Source: Citrobacter sp. R56
GTDB taxonomy: Bacteria > Pseudomonadota > Gammaproteobacteria > Enterobacterales > Enterobacteriaceae
NCBI RefSeq assembly: GCF_016811995.1
Contig: NZ_CP069159.1
Coordinates: forward strand, 3,472,001-3,536,000
Length of the DNA stretch: 64,000 nucleotides
Direction of reading: 5' to 3'
Positions within the stretch are counted from its first letter, which is position 1, and each line of letters opens with the position of its first letter. Shown here one piece after another: positions 30,276 through 42,844 of this stretch. The notes under the pieces were generated by a model. The model saw only the letters and a program-made list of their open reading frames with translations, was not told the origin of the DNA and searched no databases. The position numbers were made by a program, and so were the translations under genes.

Positions 30276-30879
30276 AAACGTATTTCCTTATCCGAAGTAG
30301 GCTGACGGTATCATTATGATTCATCACTGCCTAGAGGATGAAAGTAGTATTTTTATGATTAAAGAAAGACTTTGTGTTAATAATCACATTGAATTAATCA
30401 GCGAAACGTTTCTCAGGCCAGAATAATTTCATAATAAGAAAGCCTGAAACTCAATAGTCACGCAGCACCATAATATAAAGTTATGATAAACCCGTCTAAT
30501 TTCACTTAAGTTGCAGAACAATAATAAGTGTTGATGTTGCCAGGCATTATTGTCGAGCCAGTTAAGGCACGACACGAACAGTGCGGAACAACCTGTGCGT
30601 ATAAAGATGAACTGTGACGTCCTCTTCGGGTCCTTCTGAAGAGAGCAAAAGTGGAATCCAGCGCGCTGATGCCTACCACTGACATTTTATCTCCCCGTTC
30701 ATCAGATTTGTGAAGCACATCACGCAAAGCCATGTAATTAGCAGGGAATTGTGCTTTGACCTGTGTTTGGCAGCGTTTGTGTCTCTGGCCTGTTCGAAAC
30801 AATATGGCAGAAGCACGCGAAACCCTCGTTTTGTCGTGGTAATGTATACGCTTTGCGTTTCATGGAATGGGTTTTTAAG
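30276..30879. other. Intergenic region between iraP and ddlA
   Basis: About 600 bp between divergent genes. It must contain the iraP promoter (minus strand) and the ddlA promoter (plus strand). The part near iraP (30300-30500) is AT-rich. It also contains a possible small minus-strand gene at 30506-30685, listed separately, and a short hairpin around 30620-30645 (CTCTTC / GAAGAG). Confidence 0.5.
30506..30685 (-). CDS. Possible small protein upstream of iraP
   Basis: A 59-codon open frame starting MSVVGISALD. The start is preceded by GGGGAG five bases before the ATG, one of the best ribosome sites in the window. The product is Ser/Arg-rich in its first half and contains three cysteines; I recognise no family, membrane helix or signal peptide. 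It lies 230 bp upstream of iraP on the same strand. It may be a real small gene or a chance frame. Confidence 0.3.
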   Translation of the reverse strand: MSVVGISALDSTFALFRRTRRGRHSSSLYAQVVPHCSCRALTGSTIMPGNINTYYCSAT

Positions 30880-31974
30880 ATGGCGAAATTGCGGGTAGGG
30901 ATCGTATTTGGTGGTAAATCAGCGGAACATGAAGTGTCTTTGCAATCGGCAAAAAATATTGTCGATGCCATCGACAAGACCCGCTTTGATGTTGTGCTGT
31001 TAGGTATTGATAAACAAGGACAATGGCACGTTAGCGATGCCAGTGACTATCTGCTGAACGCAGACGACCCCGCGCATATTGCGCTGCGTCCTTCAGCCAC
31101 AAGTCTGGCGCAGGTGCCCGGCAAACAGGAACACCAGCTCATTGACGCGCAGAACGGCCAACCGCTGCAAACGGTTGATGTGATTTTCCCTATCGTTCAT
31201 GGAACGCTGGGTGAAGACGGTTCGCTACAGGGCATGCTTCGTGTGGCAAATTTACCGTTCGTCGGTTCTGATGTGCTCGGCTCTGCGGCCTGTATGGACA
31301 AAGATGTCACTAAGCGCCTGCTGCGCGATGCCGGATTGAATATCGCCCCCTTTATGACGCTCACTCGCACCAACCGCAATACGGTTAGTTTTGCAGAGGT
31401 AGAAGCACGTCTCGGCCTGCCGCTGTTTGTTAAACCGGCGAACCAGGGCTCCTCGGTTGGCGTCAGCAAAGTCACCAACGAAGCACAGTATCATCAGGCC
31501 GTGGCACTGGCGTTTGAATTTGATCATAAAGTGGTGGTTGAGCAAGGCATCAACGGTCGCGAGATCGAATGTGCCGTTCTCGGTAACGATCATCCGCAAG
31601 CCAGTACCTGCGGCGAGATTGTCCTGAACAGCGATTTTTACGCCTACGACACCAAGTACATTGACGATAACGGCGCTAAAGTGGTGATCCCTGCGGCGAT
31701 CGCCCCAGAAGTGAACGAAAAGATCCGTGAGATCGCCGTTCAGGCGTATCAAACACTGGGCTGTGCGGGTATGGCGCGCGTCGATGTTTTCTTAACACCA
31801 GACAATGAAGTGGTGATCAACGAGATCAACACGCTGCCTGGGTTTACCAATATCAGCATGTATCCGAAACTGTGGCAGGCAAGCGGTTTAGGTTATACCG
31901 ATTTGATCAGCCGTTTGATCGAGCTGGCACTGGAACGCCACGCGGCTAACAATGCGCTGAAAACCAGTATGTAA
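30880..31974 (+). CDS. ddlA: D-alanine:D-alanine ligase A
   Basis: A 364-residue cytoplasmic ATP-grasp ligase that joins two D-alanines for peptidoglycan precursor synthesis. The N-terminal [14 protein letters not shown] motif, the ATP-grasp loop ([13 protein letters not shown]), the Glu/Arg-rich [10 protein letters not shown] and the metal-binding [10 protein letters not shown] near the C terminus are intact. The ATG at 30880 ([12 protein letters not shown]) was chosen by family similarity; the frame is open 39 codons further upstream. It is convergent with yaiZ. Confidence 0.95.
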   Translation: MAKLRVGIVFGGKSAEHEVSLQSAKNIVDAIDKTRFDVVLLGIDKQGQWHVSDASDYLLNADDPAHIALRPSATSLAQVPGKQEHQLIDAQNGQPLQTVDVIFPIVHGTLGEDGSLQGMLRVANLPFVGSDVLGSAACMDKDVTKRLLRDAGLNIAPFMTLTRTNRNTVSFAEVEARLGLPLFVKPANQGSSVGVSKVTNEAQYHQAVALAFEFDHKVVVEQGINGREIECAVLGNDHPQASTCGEIVLNSDFYAYDTKYIDDNGAKVVIPAAIAPEVNEKIREIAVQAYQTLGCAGMARVDVFLTPDNEVVINEINTLPGFTNISMYPKLWQASGLGYTDLISRLIELALERHAANNALKTSM

Positions 31975-32035
31975 ACGGCGCATCGTCATACGTCTAACGG
32001 TCTCTTCTGCAACCCGACGTGTTGACGCAGACAAA

Positions 32036-32060
32036 GCCCGATGACTGCACGTTATCGGGC
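32036..32060. terminator. Hairpin between ddlA and yaiZ
   Basis: GCCCGAT at 32036-32042 pairs with ATCGGGC at 32054-32060. On the minus strand it is followed by a short U run (CTTTG), so it may be a weak terminator for yaiZ. It overlaps the last codons of yaiZ. Confidence 0.45.
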
Positions 32061-32267
32061 ATCTTCCGTTTCATCTTCCACACGACGGCGAATAATCAGC
32101 CCGGAAAGCCAGAAACTGATGCCCCATGTCACCAGACCGACGGCATAGGTTTGCCACCCTTTGGCTTCAAAACCCAATAACCCCACCACCCCATTCAAAA
32201 TGAAGATAAGCCCAATGGCAAAGGCATAGTAGTGCCAGTCACGGCGAATTTTTACAGGCAAGTTCAT
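32052..32267 (-). CDS. yaiZ: YaiZ family inner-membrane protein (DUF2754)
   Basis: A 71-residue protein with two hydrophobic helices (HYYAFAIGLIFILNGVVGLL and YAVGLVTWGISFWLSGLII) and a charged tail (RRRVEDETEDAR). Start MNLPVKIRRDWHYY at 32267 matches E. coli YaiZ and follows CGGAG. The function is unknown. It is divergent from yaiY across 260 bp and convergent with ddlA. Confidence 0.9.
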   Translation of the reverse strand: MNLPVKIRRDWHYYAFAIGLIFILNGVVGLLGFEAKGWQTYAVGLVTWGISFWLSGLIIRRRVEDETEDAR

Positions 32268-32527
32268 GACAGCTCCGGGGACAGGGCATAAAAGAACATC
32301 CTCGCACATTTACGCCTGACGGTCTGTGGCGGACGCGGAATTTCTGAAATGTTACGCAACTTAGCGTAAAGATCGTATTTTGTGACAGCGAACAGAAATC
32401 TGCAATCCAGGAGTAATCCCTGGGCTAAATTACCATCATTCTGATATTGACAAATCTGATGACCTGCCAGAATTACTGCGAGCCACTGGTATGACGCCAG
32501 AGTTGCAGAATTCCCCCGGAGGTCTTT

Positions 32528-32836
32528 ATGGCTGATTTCACTCTCTCAAAATCTTTGTTTGGCGGGAAGAAGCAGGATACTACCTCCACTTCCGGTAACA
32601 TCGCTTACGCCGTATTTGTGCTGTTTTGCTTTTGGGCAGGGGCGCAGATTTTAAATCTGCTGGTTCACGCGCCGGGCGTCTATGAACATTTAATGCAGGT
32701 ACAGGAAACCGGACGCCCTCGTGTCGAGATCGGCTTAGGCGTCGGCACCCTTTTTGGTCTGGTGCCGTTCCTCGCGGGATGCTTGATTTTCGGTGTGATT
32801 GCCGCGTTCCTACGCTGGCGCCAGCGTCATCAATAA
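32528..32836 (+). CDS. yaiY: YaiY family inner-membrane protein (DUF2755)
   Basis: A 102-residue protein with two predicted membrane helices (about residues 24-45 and 72-94), an N-terminal polar segment ([17 protein letters not shown]) and a basic C-terminal RWRQRHQ. It matches E. coli YaiY in length. GGAGG lies just ahead of the ATG. The function is unknown. It is convergent with yaiW, with a hairpin in the 25-bp gap. Confidence 0.9.
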   Translation: MADFTLSKSLFGGKKQDTTSTSGNIAYAVFVLFCFWAGAQILNLLVHAPGVYEHLMQVQETGRPRVEIGLGVGTLFGLVPFLAGCLIFGVIAAFLRWRQRHQ

Positions 32837-32837
32837 C

Positions 32838-32859
32838 CCCGGAACCAACAGATTCCGGG
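32838..32859. terminator. Hairpin between yaiY and yaiW
   Basis: CCCGGAA at 32838-32844 pairs with TTCCGGG at 32853-32859 in the convergent gap. No long U run is seen, so it is a modest bidirectional terminator candidate. Confidence 0.5.
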
Positions 32860-32861
32860 AC

Positions 32862-33965
32862 TTATCCGGCCGGAGAATTCATACAGCGAGCCCGACGTTC
32901 ATCTACCCGTTTTGCAAACCATGCGGTGGTCAGATTACGCGTGATCTTCGGGCTTTCCAGTTGAATCCCCGGCAACATCTCTCTCGGTAGCGCTTTGCCT
33001 GTTTTGGTTTCTGCCAGCTTATACACCTTCTCGTACAGCGCCGTCTTCTCGAATGCCAGACTGTCACCTTTCTCCAGTTGGCGACGAATCTCGCTCTCAC
33101 TCATTCCCAGTGTGTTTGCCAGTTTACGTATCGCCAGTTCTGTTTTGCCCGGCTCTTTGCTGTCGTAACGGATCAGATCGCCATCAAGGGCCAGTTTCAC
33201 ACCGCTGGCTTTGGCCACCGCATTCTGGAAAGCCGCATTACGACTGGCGTACCAACCAGCATTAAAATCGGCGAAACGGAAAATGGGCGCAGTGTAATTC
33301 GCGGGATAATTCAGCAGATGGTACGTACCGAACCACAATCCGCCCCGACGGGAGAAGACTTCCTGGCGCACCGTACCTTCCATTTTCCACGGATAGCCTT
33401 TGGTATGCTGCTCGGCAAACGCGATGCTGACCTGCATTGGGCCGCCCGTGTGAACCGGATTAAGCGAACCAAACAGCGTCTGCCCCATGGGCACCATATT
33501 AATAAAATCATCAAAAATGGCGCTGAGCTGTTTCTCCGTTTTCACCGAGTCCAGACGTTCGCTGTAGCTCTTCCCTGTCGGGGAGTTGATTTTCAACGCC
33601 GTATGGACCAGGAAAACGGGGATGTGCATACGCTCGGCACGTTTGTCGATCTCCTGCCAGGCAATTTTACTCAGGCCTGGTACGGCGGGGTCAGCCTGAT
33701 AATTTGACTCTTGCTGCGCCACCGCCAGCACCGAACAGACATTTTCGACCGTCGGCGCCAGCCCCTGACTCTCAAAAGTCTTTGCCAGATCCTTCGCCCA
33801 GGCATCCCGGTCTTTCACACTTGCCGGCATTTTCTGGCGCACCACGCTTGCCACATCCACGGGCTTTTCACCCTTTTTTAAGGGCTGCGGGGGTTGGGTA
33901 CTACAACCTGCCAACACCAGCACAGCCAGTAATGATAAGGGGTAAAGACGGGATACCGCCGGCAT
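32862..33965 (-). CDS. yaiW: Outer-membrane lipoprotein YaiW (DUF1615)
   Basis: A 367-residue lipoprotein. The signal peptide ends in the lipobox LAGC (C21) followed by STQPPQP. The mature part is the DUF1615 domain; no catalytic motif is assigned. In E. coli YaiW is surface-associated and, with SbmA, contributes to uptake of proline-rich peptides such as Bac7. It lies 14 bp downstream of sbmA in the same operon, and its start is preceded by AAAGGAAA. Its 3' end is convergent with yaiY. Confidence 0.93.
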   Translation of the reverse strand: MPAVSRLYPLSLLAVLVLAGCSTQPPQPLKKGEKPVDVASVVRQKMPASVKDRDAWAKDLAKTFESQGLAPTVENVCSVLAVAQQESNYQADPAVPGLSKIAWQEIDKRAERMHIPVFLVHTALKINSPTGKSYSERLDSVKTEKQLSAIFDDFINMVPMGQTLFGSLNPVHTGGPMQVSIAFAEQHTKGYPWKMEGTVRQEVFSRRGGLWFGTYHLLNYPANYTAPIFRFADFNAGWYASRNAAFQNAVAKASGVKLALDGDLIRYDSKEPGKTELAIRKLANTLGMSESEIRRQLEKGDSLAFEKTALYEKVYKLAETKTGKALPREMLPGIQLESPKITRNLTTAWFAKRVDERRARCMNSPAG

Positions 33966-33979
33966 AACGTTTCCTTTTG

Positions 33980-35200
33980 TTAGCTAAATGTGTTGGTCAC
34001 TTCCTGAATTTCTTGTCCATCCAGTTCACGTTCAAAGCTGCGTAAACGTTTATAGATAGACATCAGCTCAACCAACGTGGTCCAGGAATTGATCAGATAC
34101 TGGAAGGAGCCGCGCACCTGACCAAACACGTTGGTGATTTGCGTCATCAGACCCAACGTAATGGTACCCGCAACAATCGACGGAAACAGCAGGAACAGAC
34201 CGAAAACATTATCCACCTGCAAATAGAGGATGCGGGCAATGTTGAAGTACATATAGTGGAAATAGAGACGGAAATAGTTCTGGCGCACCGCACTGAACAA
34301 TTCCCGTATGGTAGGCGGCGTAGCGCGACTGCCGTCATCTTCGCCGTAAACCAGTTCTTTACGATAAGCTGCTTCAACGCGCTGGTTTTTAAATTCCAGC
34401 CCCGGCAGTTTGATCCCCACGACAGCCAGTAATCCTGTACCCATCAGCGACCAGACGATCGCCGCAATCACCAGCCCGTAAGGAATATGCCCGACCACCG
34501 GCAGTTCTGGCACATGCGCGGAAAGCGTAACCAGCACCGGCAAAAAGGCGATCAACGTCATGATGGCATTAATGAAACTCACGCCCATATCTTCGAGGGT
34601 TGACGCAAAACGCATGGTGTCTTCCTGCACACGCTGTGCGGCGCCTTCAATGTGACGCAGGTGCTGCCAGTGCGCCATGTAATGTTCGTTCATGGCAGTA
34701 CGCCAGCGGAACACATAGTGGCTCACAAAGAAATTGTTCATCACGCCAATGACCACAGCGATCAGCGCAATGCCAAGAAATACCCCCACTTCATGATAGA
34801 ACTGCCCGATGGTCACTTTATGCGGCGAACTTAATGCCGTCTGGATCAAGTCATAGAATGGGGCATACCAGGCGTTGACGGCGACCCCCACTTCAACCAG
34901 AAACCAGGTGACGAAGATAATCAACGATGTGCCAAGAATTGACCAGTACTGCCAGCGGTGCGGGCTATAGATAAACCAGAACAGCGCAAACAGCCCCACG
35001 CAAATAATGTAATAAGCGTAAAAAACCAGGTAGTCCAGCGACCAGAATCGCGCGGCGCTGATGGGAATATTACCGGACGCACCTGTGATATGCGAAACCC
35101 AGGCTCCCCCACCCGCTTGCCAGAAGATGACAGCAACCAACGCCCAAATAAATGCCGAGATGAAAAACGGCCCTGGCTTGGGGAAAAAAGACTTAAACAT
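33980..35200 (-). CDS. sbmA: Peptide antibiotic transporter SbmA
   Basis: A 406-residue inner-membrane protein of the SbmA/BacA family, a proton-driven dimeric transporter that imports microcins B17 and J25, bleomycin and proline-rich antimicrobial peptides. It has several hydrophobic helices spread through residues 10-380 and no ATP-binding domain, unlike ABC relatives. Length equals E. coli SbmA. The ATG at 35200 has AGGAG upstream. It is the first gene of the sbmA-yaiW operon, which is under sigma-E in E. coli; a promoter was not identified by eye. Confidence 0.95.
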   Translation of the reverse strand: MFKSFFPKPGPFFISAFIWALVAVIFWQAGGGAWVSHITGASGNIPISAARFWSLDYLVFYAYYIICVGLFALFWFIYSPHRWQYWSILGTSLIIFVTWFLVEVGVAVNAWYAPFYDLIQTALSSPHKVTIGQFYHEVGVFLGIALIAVVIGVMNNFFVSHYVFRWRTAMNEHYMAHWQHLRHIEGAAQRVQEDTMRFASTLEDMGVSFINAIMTLIAFLPVLVTLSAHVPELPVVGHIPYGLVIAAIVWSLMGTGLLAVVGIKLPGLEFKNQRVEAAYRKELVYGEDDGSRATPPTIRELFSAVRQNYFRLYFHYMYFNIARILYLQVDNVFGLFLLFPSIVAGTITLGLMTQITNVFGQVRGSFQYLINSWTTLVELMSIYKRLRSFERELDGQEIQEVTNTFS

Positions 35201-35226
35201 GATGCTCTCCTGCTAACTTCTTATCG

Positions 35227-35325
35227 TTATGACGACTGCTGTTTATTTTTGCGCCATAAACGGCGGTAATGCAGATCTTCGCCCACGAAAAACGAGACGG
35301 AACCGACCATTGTGACCAGGATCAT
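35227..35325 (-). CDS. Possible small leader ORF upstream of sbmA
   Basis: A 32-codon open frame (MILVTMVGSVSFF, then a basic tail ending KNKQQSS) ending 26 bp before the sbmA ATG on the same strand. It has a hydrophobic N-terminal half and a positively charged C-terminal half. No good ribosome site precedes either possible ATG (35325 or 35310). I cannot distinguish a real small protein from chance. Confidence 0.22.
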   Translation of the reverse strand: MILVTMVGSVSFFVGEDLHYRRLWRKNKQQSS

Positions 35326-35625
35326 GGCGCTTAGTTCGCTTTCGAGGCTTCAGGAATTGTTTCGACGGGTTTCACAAAAACAAAATTCTCCGGCGTCCCG
35401 AGGTTACCACAAGCGTGGGATCACAAAAGCGAACTTTCACTCTCAAGAAAAAAAGCCCCATTTACTCGCCGTTACGTTTTTCACACTATCATTGCTCTAT
35501 TTAGCGCTTTGCAGGCGCCGCTGAGTAGTATATACAACAAATCGTTCAGGTCGCGTCGAGGCGGTCTGAAAGAAGAAGTGTGTAAACTCGCATTGTTCTC
35601 TTCAATTAACTTATGGACACCACCG

Positions 35626-36783
35626 TTGAAACGTAGTCTGCTTTTTTCTGCCGCGCTGTGTGCGGCGTCATTGACACCTGTCCACGCGGCCCAACCTGGC
35701 CTCGATCCGGTTTTTGCTTCCGATATCGTCGATCGTTACGCCGAACATATTTATTACGGCAGCGGTGCCACGGGAATGGCGCTGGTTGTGATAGATGGAA
35801 ATCAACGTGTGTTCCGTAGTTTTGGTGAAACACGACCAGGAAATAACGTCCATCCGCAGTTAGATTCTGTCATTCGTATTGCGTCACTCACCAAATTGAT
35901 GACCAGTGAAATGCTGGTGAAATTGCTCGATCAGGGTACGGTGAATCTACACGATCCGTTGAGTAAGTATGCGCCCCCTGGCGCACGCGTTCCGACATAT
36001 CAGGGAGCGCCGATTACGCTGGTGAATCTGGCGACCCATACCAGTGCATTGCCGCGTGAACAACCCGGCGGTGCGGCGCATCGTCCGGTGTTTGTCTGGC
36101 CAACCCGTGAACAGCGCTGGAGCTATCTCTCTACCGCAACATTAAAAGCAGCGCCGGGTTCACAGGCCTCATATTCTAATCTGGCGTTCGACCTGCTGGC
36201 CGACGCGCTGGCAACGGCCTCAGGCAAGCCTTATACCCAGATTTTTGAAGAGCAGATCACCCGTCCGCTCGGGATGAAAGATACGACGTTTACCCCCTCG
36301 CCCGATCAGTGCAAACGCCTGATGGTCGCAGAGAAAGGCGCCAGCCCCTGTAATAACACGTTAGCGGCCGTTGGCAGCGGCGGCGTGTACTCAACGCCAG
36401 GGGATATGATGCGCTGGATGCAGCAGTATCTCTCCTCTGATTTTTATCACCGCAGCAACCAGGCTGACCGCATGCAGACACTCATCTATCAGCGTGCGCA
36501 GTTGAGGAAAGTGATTGGCATGGACGTCCCTGGCAGAGCTGATGCTCTGGGGCTGGGTTGGGTTTACATGGCACCGAAGAATGGGCGTCCGGGGATCATT
36601 CAGAAAACAGGTGGCGGTGGCGGTTTTATTACCTATATGGCCATGATCCCACAACAGAACGTTGGTGCGTTTGTCGTGGTGACACGTTCTCCGCTGACCC
36701 GGTTTACCAGTATGAGCGACGGTCTCAACGATCTGGTCACGGAATTGAGCGGCAATAAACCCCGGGTGGTTCCTGCATCCTGA
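35626..36783 (+). CDS. ampH: Penicillin-binding protein AmpH
   Basis: A 385-residue class-C low-molecular-mass penicillin-binding protein, a periplasmic DD-carboxypeptidase/endopeptidase in peptidoglycan recycling. The motifs are SLTK (S87, K90), YSN in ASYSNLAFD, and KTG in IIQKTGGGGG. The TTG at 35626 is proposed as start: it gives the signal peptide KRSLLFSAALCAASLTPVHA and the exact E. coli length. The frame is open upstream from 35509, but that extension is not signal-like. The ribosome site is weak. It is divergent from sbmA and its stop is 1 bp from the end of the convergent iprA. Confidence 0.92.
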   Translation: MKRSLLFSAALCAASLTPVHAAQPGLDPVFASDIVDRYAEHIYYGSGATGMALVVIDGNQRVFRSFGETRPGNNVHPQLDSVIRIASLTKLMTSEMLVKLLDQGTVNLHDPLSKYAPPGARVPTYQGAPITLVNLATHTSALPREQPGGAAHRPVFVWPTREQRWSYLSTATLKAAPGSQASYSNLAFDLLADALATASGKPYTQIFEEQITRPLGMKDTTFTPSPDQCKRLMVAEKGASPCNNTLAAVGSGGVYSTPGDMMRWMQQYLSSDFYHRSNQADRMQTLIYQRAQLRKVIGMDVPGRADALGLGWVYMAPKNGRPGIIQKTGGGGGFITYMAMIPQQNVGAFVVVTRSPLTRFTSMSDGLNDLVTELSGNKPRVVPAS

Positions 36784-36784
36784 G

Positions 36785-37408
36785 TTAGTACTCTGAAGGC
36801 AAACGGGTGATACCAACCAGTTTGCCTTTATTCATTACGATGTAACCGCCCTTACGCAAAGCAGCAAGCACTTCGGCAACAACAGAGCGTGAAATTCGCG
36901 TTCTCTGGTGAATATAATTCATAACACCAATACGAAAACGCAGCTCATCATCCCACTCATTCATTGAGATCAATGTGGCCCGGATTTGTTCGTAGGAGTT
37001 ATGACCAATCAACTGTAAATCACGCAATTCCATAATGCGGTTTTTCCATGCCAGCCAGCAAAATGCCTCACGCCATAGATTATTTTTTTCAATTATTTTT
37101 ATCGTTTGAGACGAAGGAAGATGATATCCAGTGCAGCTACCTTCCGTTATTAATTTATACTGCATATCATTTTTCATAACACCATCAGACAACCCAATGA
37201 TAAAGGGGGCCTGAGCAATACCTACAAGTATATGTTCTCCTCTCCATAAAGAAATGGCGCCACTTAAGATAACAAACGTATTGTCCTTATGATTATCATT
37301 AGAAAAAACAGTTTGTTTTTCGGTACACAACTCGAAGCGAGTGCCATATTTAGACAAACATTGATCGAGTTTACCAAATTCATTAACTGGTTTACTCAAC
37401 GATAGCAT
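36785..37408 (-). CDS. iprA: IprA/YaiV family CRP-fold regulator
   Basis: A 207-residue protein with an N-terminal cyclic-nucleotide-binding-like beta barrel (about residues 20-120) and a C-terminal helix-turn-helix (RTRISRSVVAEVLAALRKGGYI, residues about 170-195). It matches E. coli YaiV in length and sequence; the Salmonella homologue IprA was described as an inhibitor of hydrogen peroxide resistance. The usual cyclic-AMP-binding residues are not evident, so the ligand is unknown. It lies between ampH (convergent) and the autotransporter gene (same strand, upstream). Confidence 0.88.
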   Translation of the reverse strand: MLSLSKPVNEFGKLDQCLSKYGTRFELCTEKQTVFSNDNHKDNTFVILSGAISLWRGEHILVGIAQAPFIIGLSDGVMKNDMQYKLITEGSCTGYHLPSSQTIKIIEKNNLWREAFCWLAWKNRIMELRDLQLIGHNSYEQIRATLISMNEWDDELRFRIGVMNYIHQRTRISRSVVAEVLAALRKGGYIVMNKGKLVGITRLPSEY

Positions 37409-37425
37409 TTTTCGTCCTATGCAAT

Positions 37426-37453
37426 AATGCCCATCAAATCCTTGACGGGCATT
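37426..37453. terminator. Hairpin between the autotransporter gene and iprA
   Basis: AATGCCCATCAA and TTGACGGGCATT form a 12-bp stem with one mismatch (a G-U pair on the minus strand) and a very short loop, 44 bp after the autotransporter stop. It lacks a U run, so termination is uncertain. Confidence 0.4.
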
Positions 37454-37497
37454 TCTTAGATTAAATAATTTTTAGTAACTTTCTCAGAGAGAAATAA

Positions 37498-40428
<2,931 letters not shown>

Positions 40429-40936
40429 TTTTCATCCCTCCTCAGGGACGTAATATCGTTGATCCATCAATTATCAATGCGTAGAAAACATTATGTTTCG
40501 CAAGGAGGATTATGCGGCACCCACACTAAAAGGTTCAATTATTCTTTCCCGGCAGTCCGGAATCGGACAATAAACAAATACCGAAAGCATCTAATAAGAA
40601 CCCCAAAAACACCATTAAAAATTAGTGCGTTATATAGAATTAAAAAGAAAGATCCATACAAACCATCAATAATAAAAACAAGTAAAAACAAAACAACGAA
40701 TAAATAATTAGCCATTATTTAAATAATAACAAAATAAAATAAATTGATATTTTAAATATGCAAAAAACAATAATTTAACCCACCAATATAAATATTTAGC
40801 CAACCATAACAAAATATTGTTCAACTATTTATTTAATAAATCGTGAAAGCAAAAGCATAAGGCCAACTTTCGTAAAACACTCGCACGCAGCTTCAGGTAT
40901 ACTACGCCCTTCGATTCCACAAACATCAGGCATACC
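40429..40936. other. AT-rich divergent region between ehaB and hemB
   Basis: About 500 bp, strongly AT-rich between 40560 and 40860, holding the promoters of the autotransporter gene (minus) and hemB (plus). A small frame on the plus strand here is low-complexity Lys/Asn/Thr and not credible. The composition suggests H-NS binding, which is an inference. Confidence 0.5.
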
Positions 40937-41911
40937 ATGACAGACTTAATCCAACGCCCTCGCCGCCTGCGCAAATCTGCTGCGCTTCGCGCTATGTTTG
41001 AAGAGACAACACTCAGCTTAAATGACCTGGTGTTGCCGATCTTTGTTGAAGAAGAACTCGACGACTATAAAGCAATTGAAGCAATGCCCGGCGTCATGCG
41101 CATTCCAGAGAAGCATCTCGCGCGCGAAATTGAGCGCATTGCCAACGCGGGCATTCGTTCCGTCATGACCTTTGGCATTTCTCACCATACCGACGACACC
41201 GGCAGCGATGCCTGGAAGGAAGATGGTCTGGTGGCACGTATGTCACGTATCTGCAAACAAACGGTGCCGGAAATGATTGTCATGTCTGACACCTGTTTCT
41301 GCGAATACACATCACACGGTCATTGTGGCGTACTGTGCGAACACGGCGTGGATAACGACACAACGCTGACCAATCTGGGTAAGCAAGCGGTCGTGGCAGC
41401 AGCAGCAGGCGCTGACTTTATTGCCCCTTCCGCAGCCATGGACGGTCAGGTGCAGGCAATCCGGCAGGCGCTCGATGCCGCAGGCTTTACCGATACCGCC
41501 ATCATGTCCTATTCCACCAAATTCGCCTCCTCTTTCTATGGCCCATTCCGCGAAGCGGCAGGCACGGCGCTGAAAGGCGATCGTAAAACCTACCAGATGA
41601 ACCCGATGAACCGTCGTGAGGCGATCCGCGAATCACTGCTCGACGAAGCGCAGGGCGCTGACTGCCTGATGGTGAAACCGGCTGGCGCATATCTGGATAT
41701 TTTGCGTGATATCCGTGAACGCACCGAACTGCCGATCGGCGCTTATCAAGTGAGTGGCGAATACGCGATGATCAAATTCGCCGCCATGGCCGGCGCGATT
41801 GATGAAGAGAAAGTGGTGCTGGAAAGCTTAGGGTCGATCAAACGCGCGGGCGCGGATCTGATCTTCAGCTACTTTGCGCTGGATCTGGCTGAGAAAAAAA
41901 TCCTGCGTTAA
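40937..41911 (+). CDS. hemB: Porphobilinogen synthase HemB
   Basis: A 324-residue cytoplasmic enzyme (delta-aminolevulinate dehydratase) that condenses two 5-aminolevulinates to porphobilinogen in heme synthesis. The zinc site is C120-x-C122-x7-C130 ([15 protein letters not shown]). The two active-site lysines are K195 ([10 protein letters not shown]) and K247 ([11 protein letters not shown]), the latter being the main Schiff-base residue. Length equals E. coli HemB. It stands alone between the autotransporter gene and tauD, followed by a BIME. Confidence 0.97.
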   Translation: MTDLIQRPRRLRKSAALRAMFEETTLSLNDLVLPIFVEEELDDYKAIEAMPGVMRIPEKHLAREIERIANAGIRSVMTFGISHHTDDTGSDAWKEDGLVARMSRICKQTVPEMIVMSDTCFCEYTSHGHCGVLCEHGVDNDTTLTNLGKQAVVAAAAGADFIAPSAAMDGQVQAIRQALDAAGFTDTAIMSYSTKFASSFYGPFREAAGTALKGDRKTYQMNPMNRREAIRESLLDEAQGADCLMVKPAGAYLDILRDIRERTELPIGAYQVSGEYAMIKFAAMAGAIDEEKVVLESLGSIKRAGADLIFSYFALDLAEKKILR

Positions 41912-41917
41912 GTTGTT

Positions 41918-41985
41918 TTGCCGGATGGCGGCTTCGCTATCTCCGGCCTACAAAAATGTAGGTCCGATAAGCGAAGCGCCATTAA
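41918..41985. repeat. BIME (two REP units) after hemB
   Basis: GCCGGATGGCGGCTTCGCTA continues to TCCGGCCTAC, followed after a short spacer by the inverted unit GTAGGTCCGATAAGCGAAGC ending GCCATTA. This is a typical inward pair of REP units between the convergent hemB and tauD genes. Confidence 0.8.
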
Positions 41986-41992
41986 CCAATTT

Positions 41993-42844
41993 TCAGCCAG
42001 CACGGAAGTAAGGTTTATCGCCCAGAATGGTCGCCCGGTGCATAATGCGCCGCTGCGGCAGATAATCGGCGTTGGCGTAATGTTGCGTCACCCGATTATC
42101 CCAAATCGCCACGTCATCAGGCTGCCAGCGCCAGCGCACCTGGAACTCAGGTTTTGTGATATGCGCAAACAGGAATCCGAGTAGCGCTTCACTCTCTTTT
42201 TCCGTCACATCGACAATCCGCGTGGTAAAACCTTCATTCACAAACAGCGCCTGCTTACCGCTCACCGGATGGGTGCGTACGACCGGATGCAGCAATGGCG
42301 GGTGCTTTGCCACCGCCTCCCGCCACCGCTGATGATCGTCTTCGCTTTTGCGATATTTATATTCCTGAAACGATTTACGAAAATCATGCTCCGCGTGAAG
42401 GCCACTCAACAGCTGACGGAAAGGCGCTGAAAGCGCCTCAAACGCCGCAATCCCGCTAGTCCATAACGTATCGCCGCCGGTTGACGGCAGCTCTTTGGCA
42501 GCCAGAATCGCCCCGGCGGGCGGTGTTTCAATAAACGTCACATCGGTGTGCCAGTTGTCGTTGTCCGGCGGATTATCGTTATGGGTATCCAGCACGATAA
42601 TCTCATCGACCCCTTCGGCATGCGGGTAGACCGGATGAATATGCAGTTCGCCGAAACGCTGCGCCAGCGCGCGCTGTTGCAGCGGCGTGATGGCCTGCTC
42701 GCGCAGGAACACCACCTGATGGCGCAGCACCGCGTGGTAGAGCTGTTCAAACTGGTTATCGCTCAGCGGGCGGGTTAAATCCGCACCGGAAACCTGCGCG
42801 CCAATATACGGTCCCAGCGGGGTAATGCTCAGACGTTCACTCAT
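41993..42844 (-). CDS. tauD: Taurine dioxygenase TauD
   Basis: A 283-residue Fe(II)/2-oxoglutarate dioxygenase that hydroxylates taurine, releasing sulfite and aminoacetaldehyde. The iron-binding HxD is in NWHTDVTF, the distal His is in NRVTQHYA, and the 2-oxoglutarate-binding Arg region is at RRIMHRATI. The ATG overlaps the tauC stop by 4 bp. The frame is open far upstream within tauC, but [11 protein letters not shown] is the E. coli start. It is the last gene of tauABCD, which is expressed under sulfate starvation through Cbl and CysB in E. coli. Confidence 0.96.
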   Translation of the reverse strand: MSERLSITPLGPYIGAQVSGADLTRPLSDNQFEQLYHAVLRHQVVFLREQAITPLQQRALAQRFGELHIHPVYPHAEGVDEIIVLDTHNDNPPDNDNWHTDVTFIETPPAGAILAAKELPSTGGDTLWTSGIAAFEALSAPFRQLLSGLHAEHDFRKSFQEYKYRKSEDDHQRWREAVAKHPPLLHPVVRTHPVSGKQALFVNEGFTTRIVDVTEKESEALLGFLFAHITKPEFQVRWRWQPDDVAIWDNRVTQHYANADYLPQRRIMHRATILGDKPYFRAG

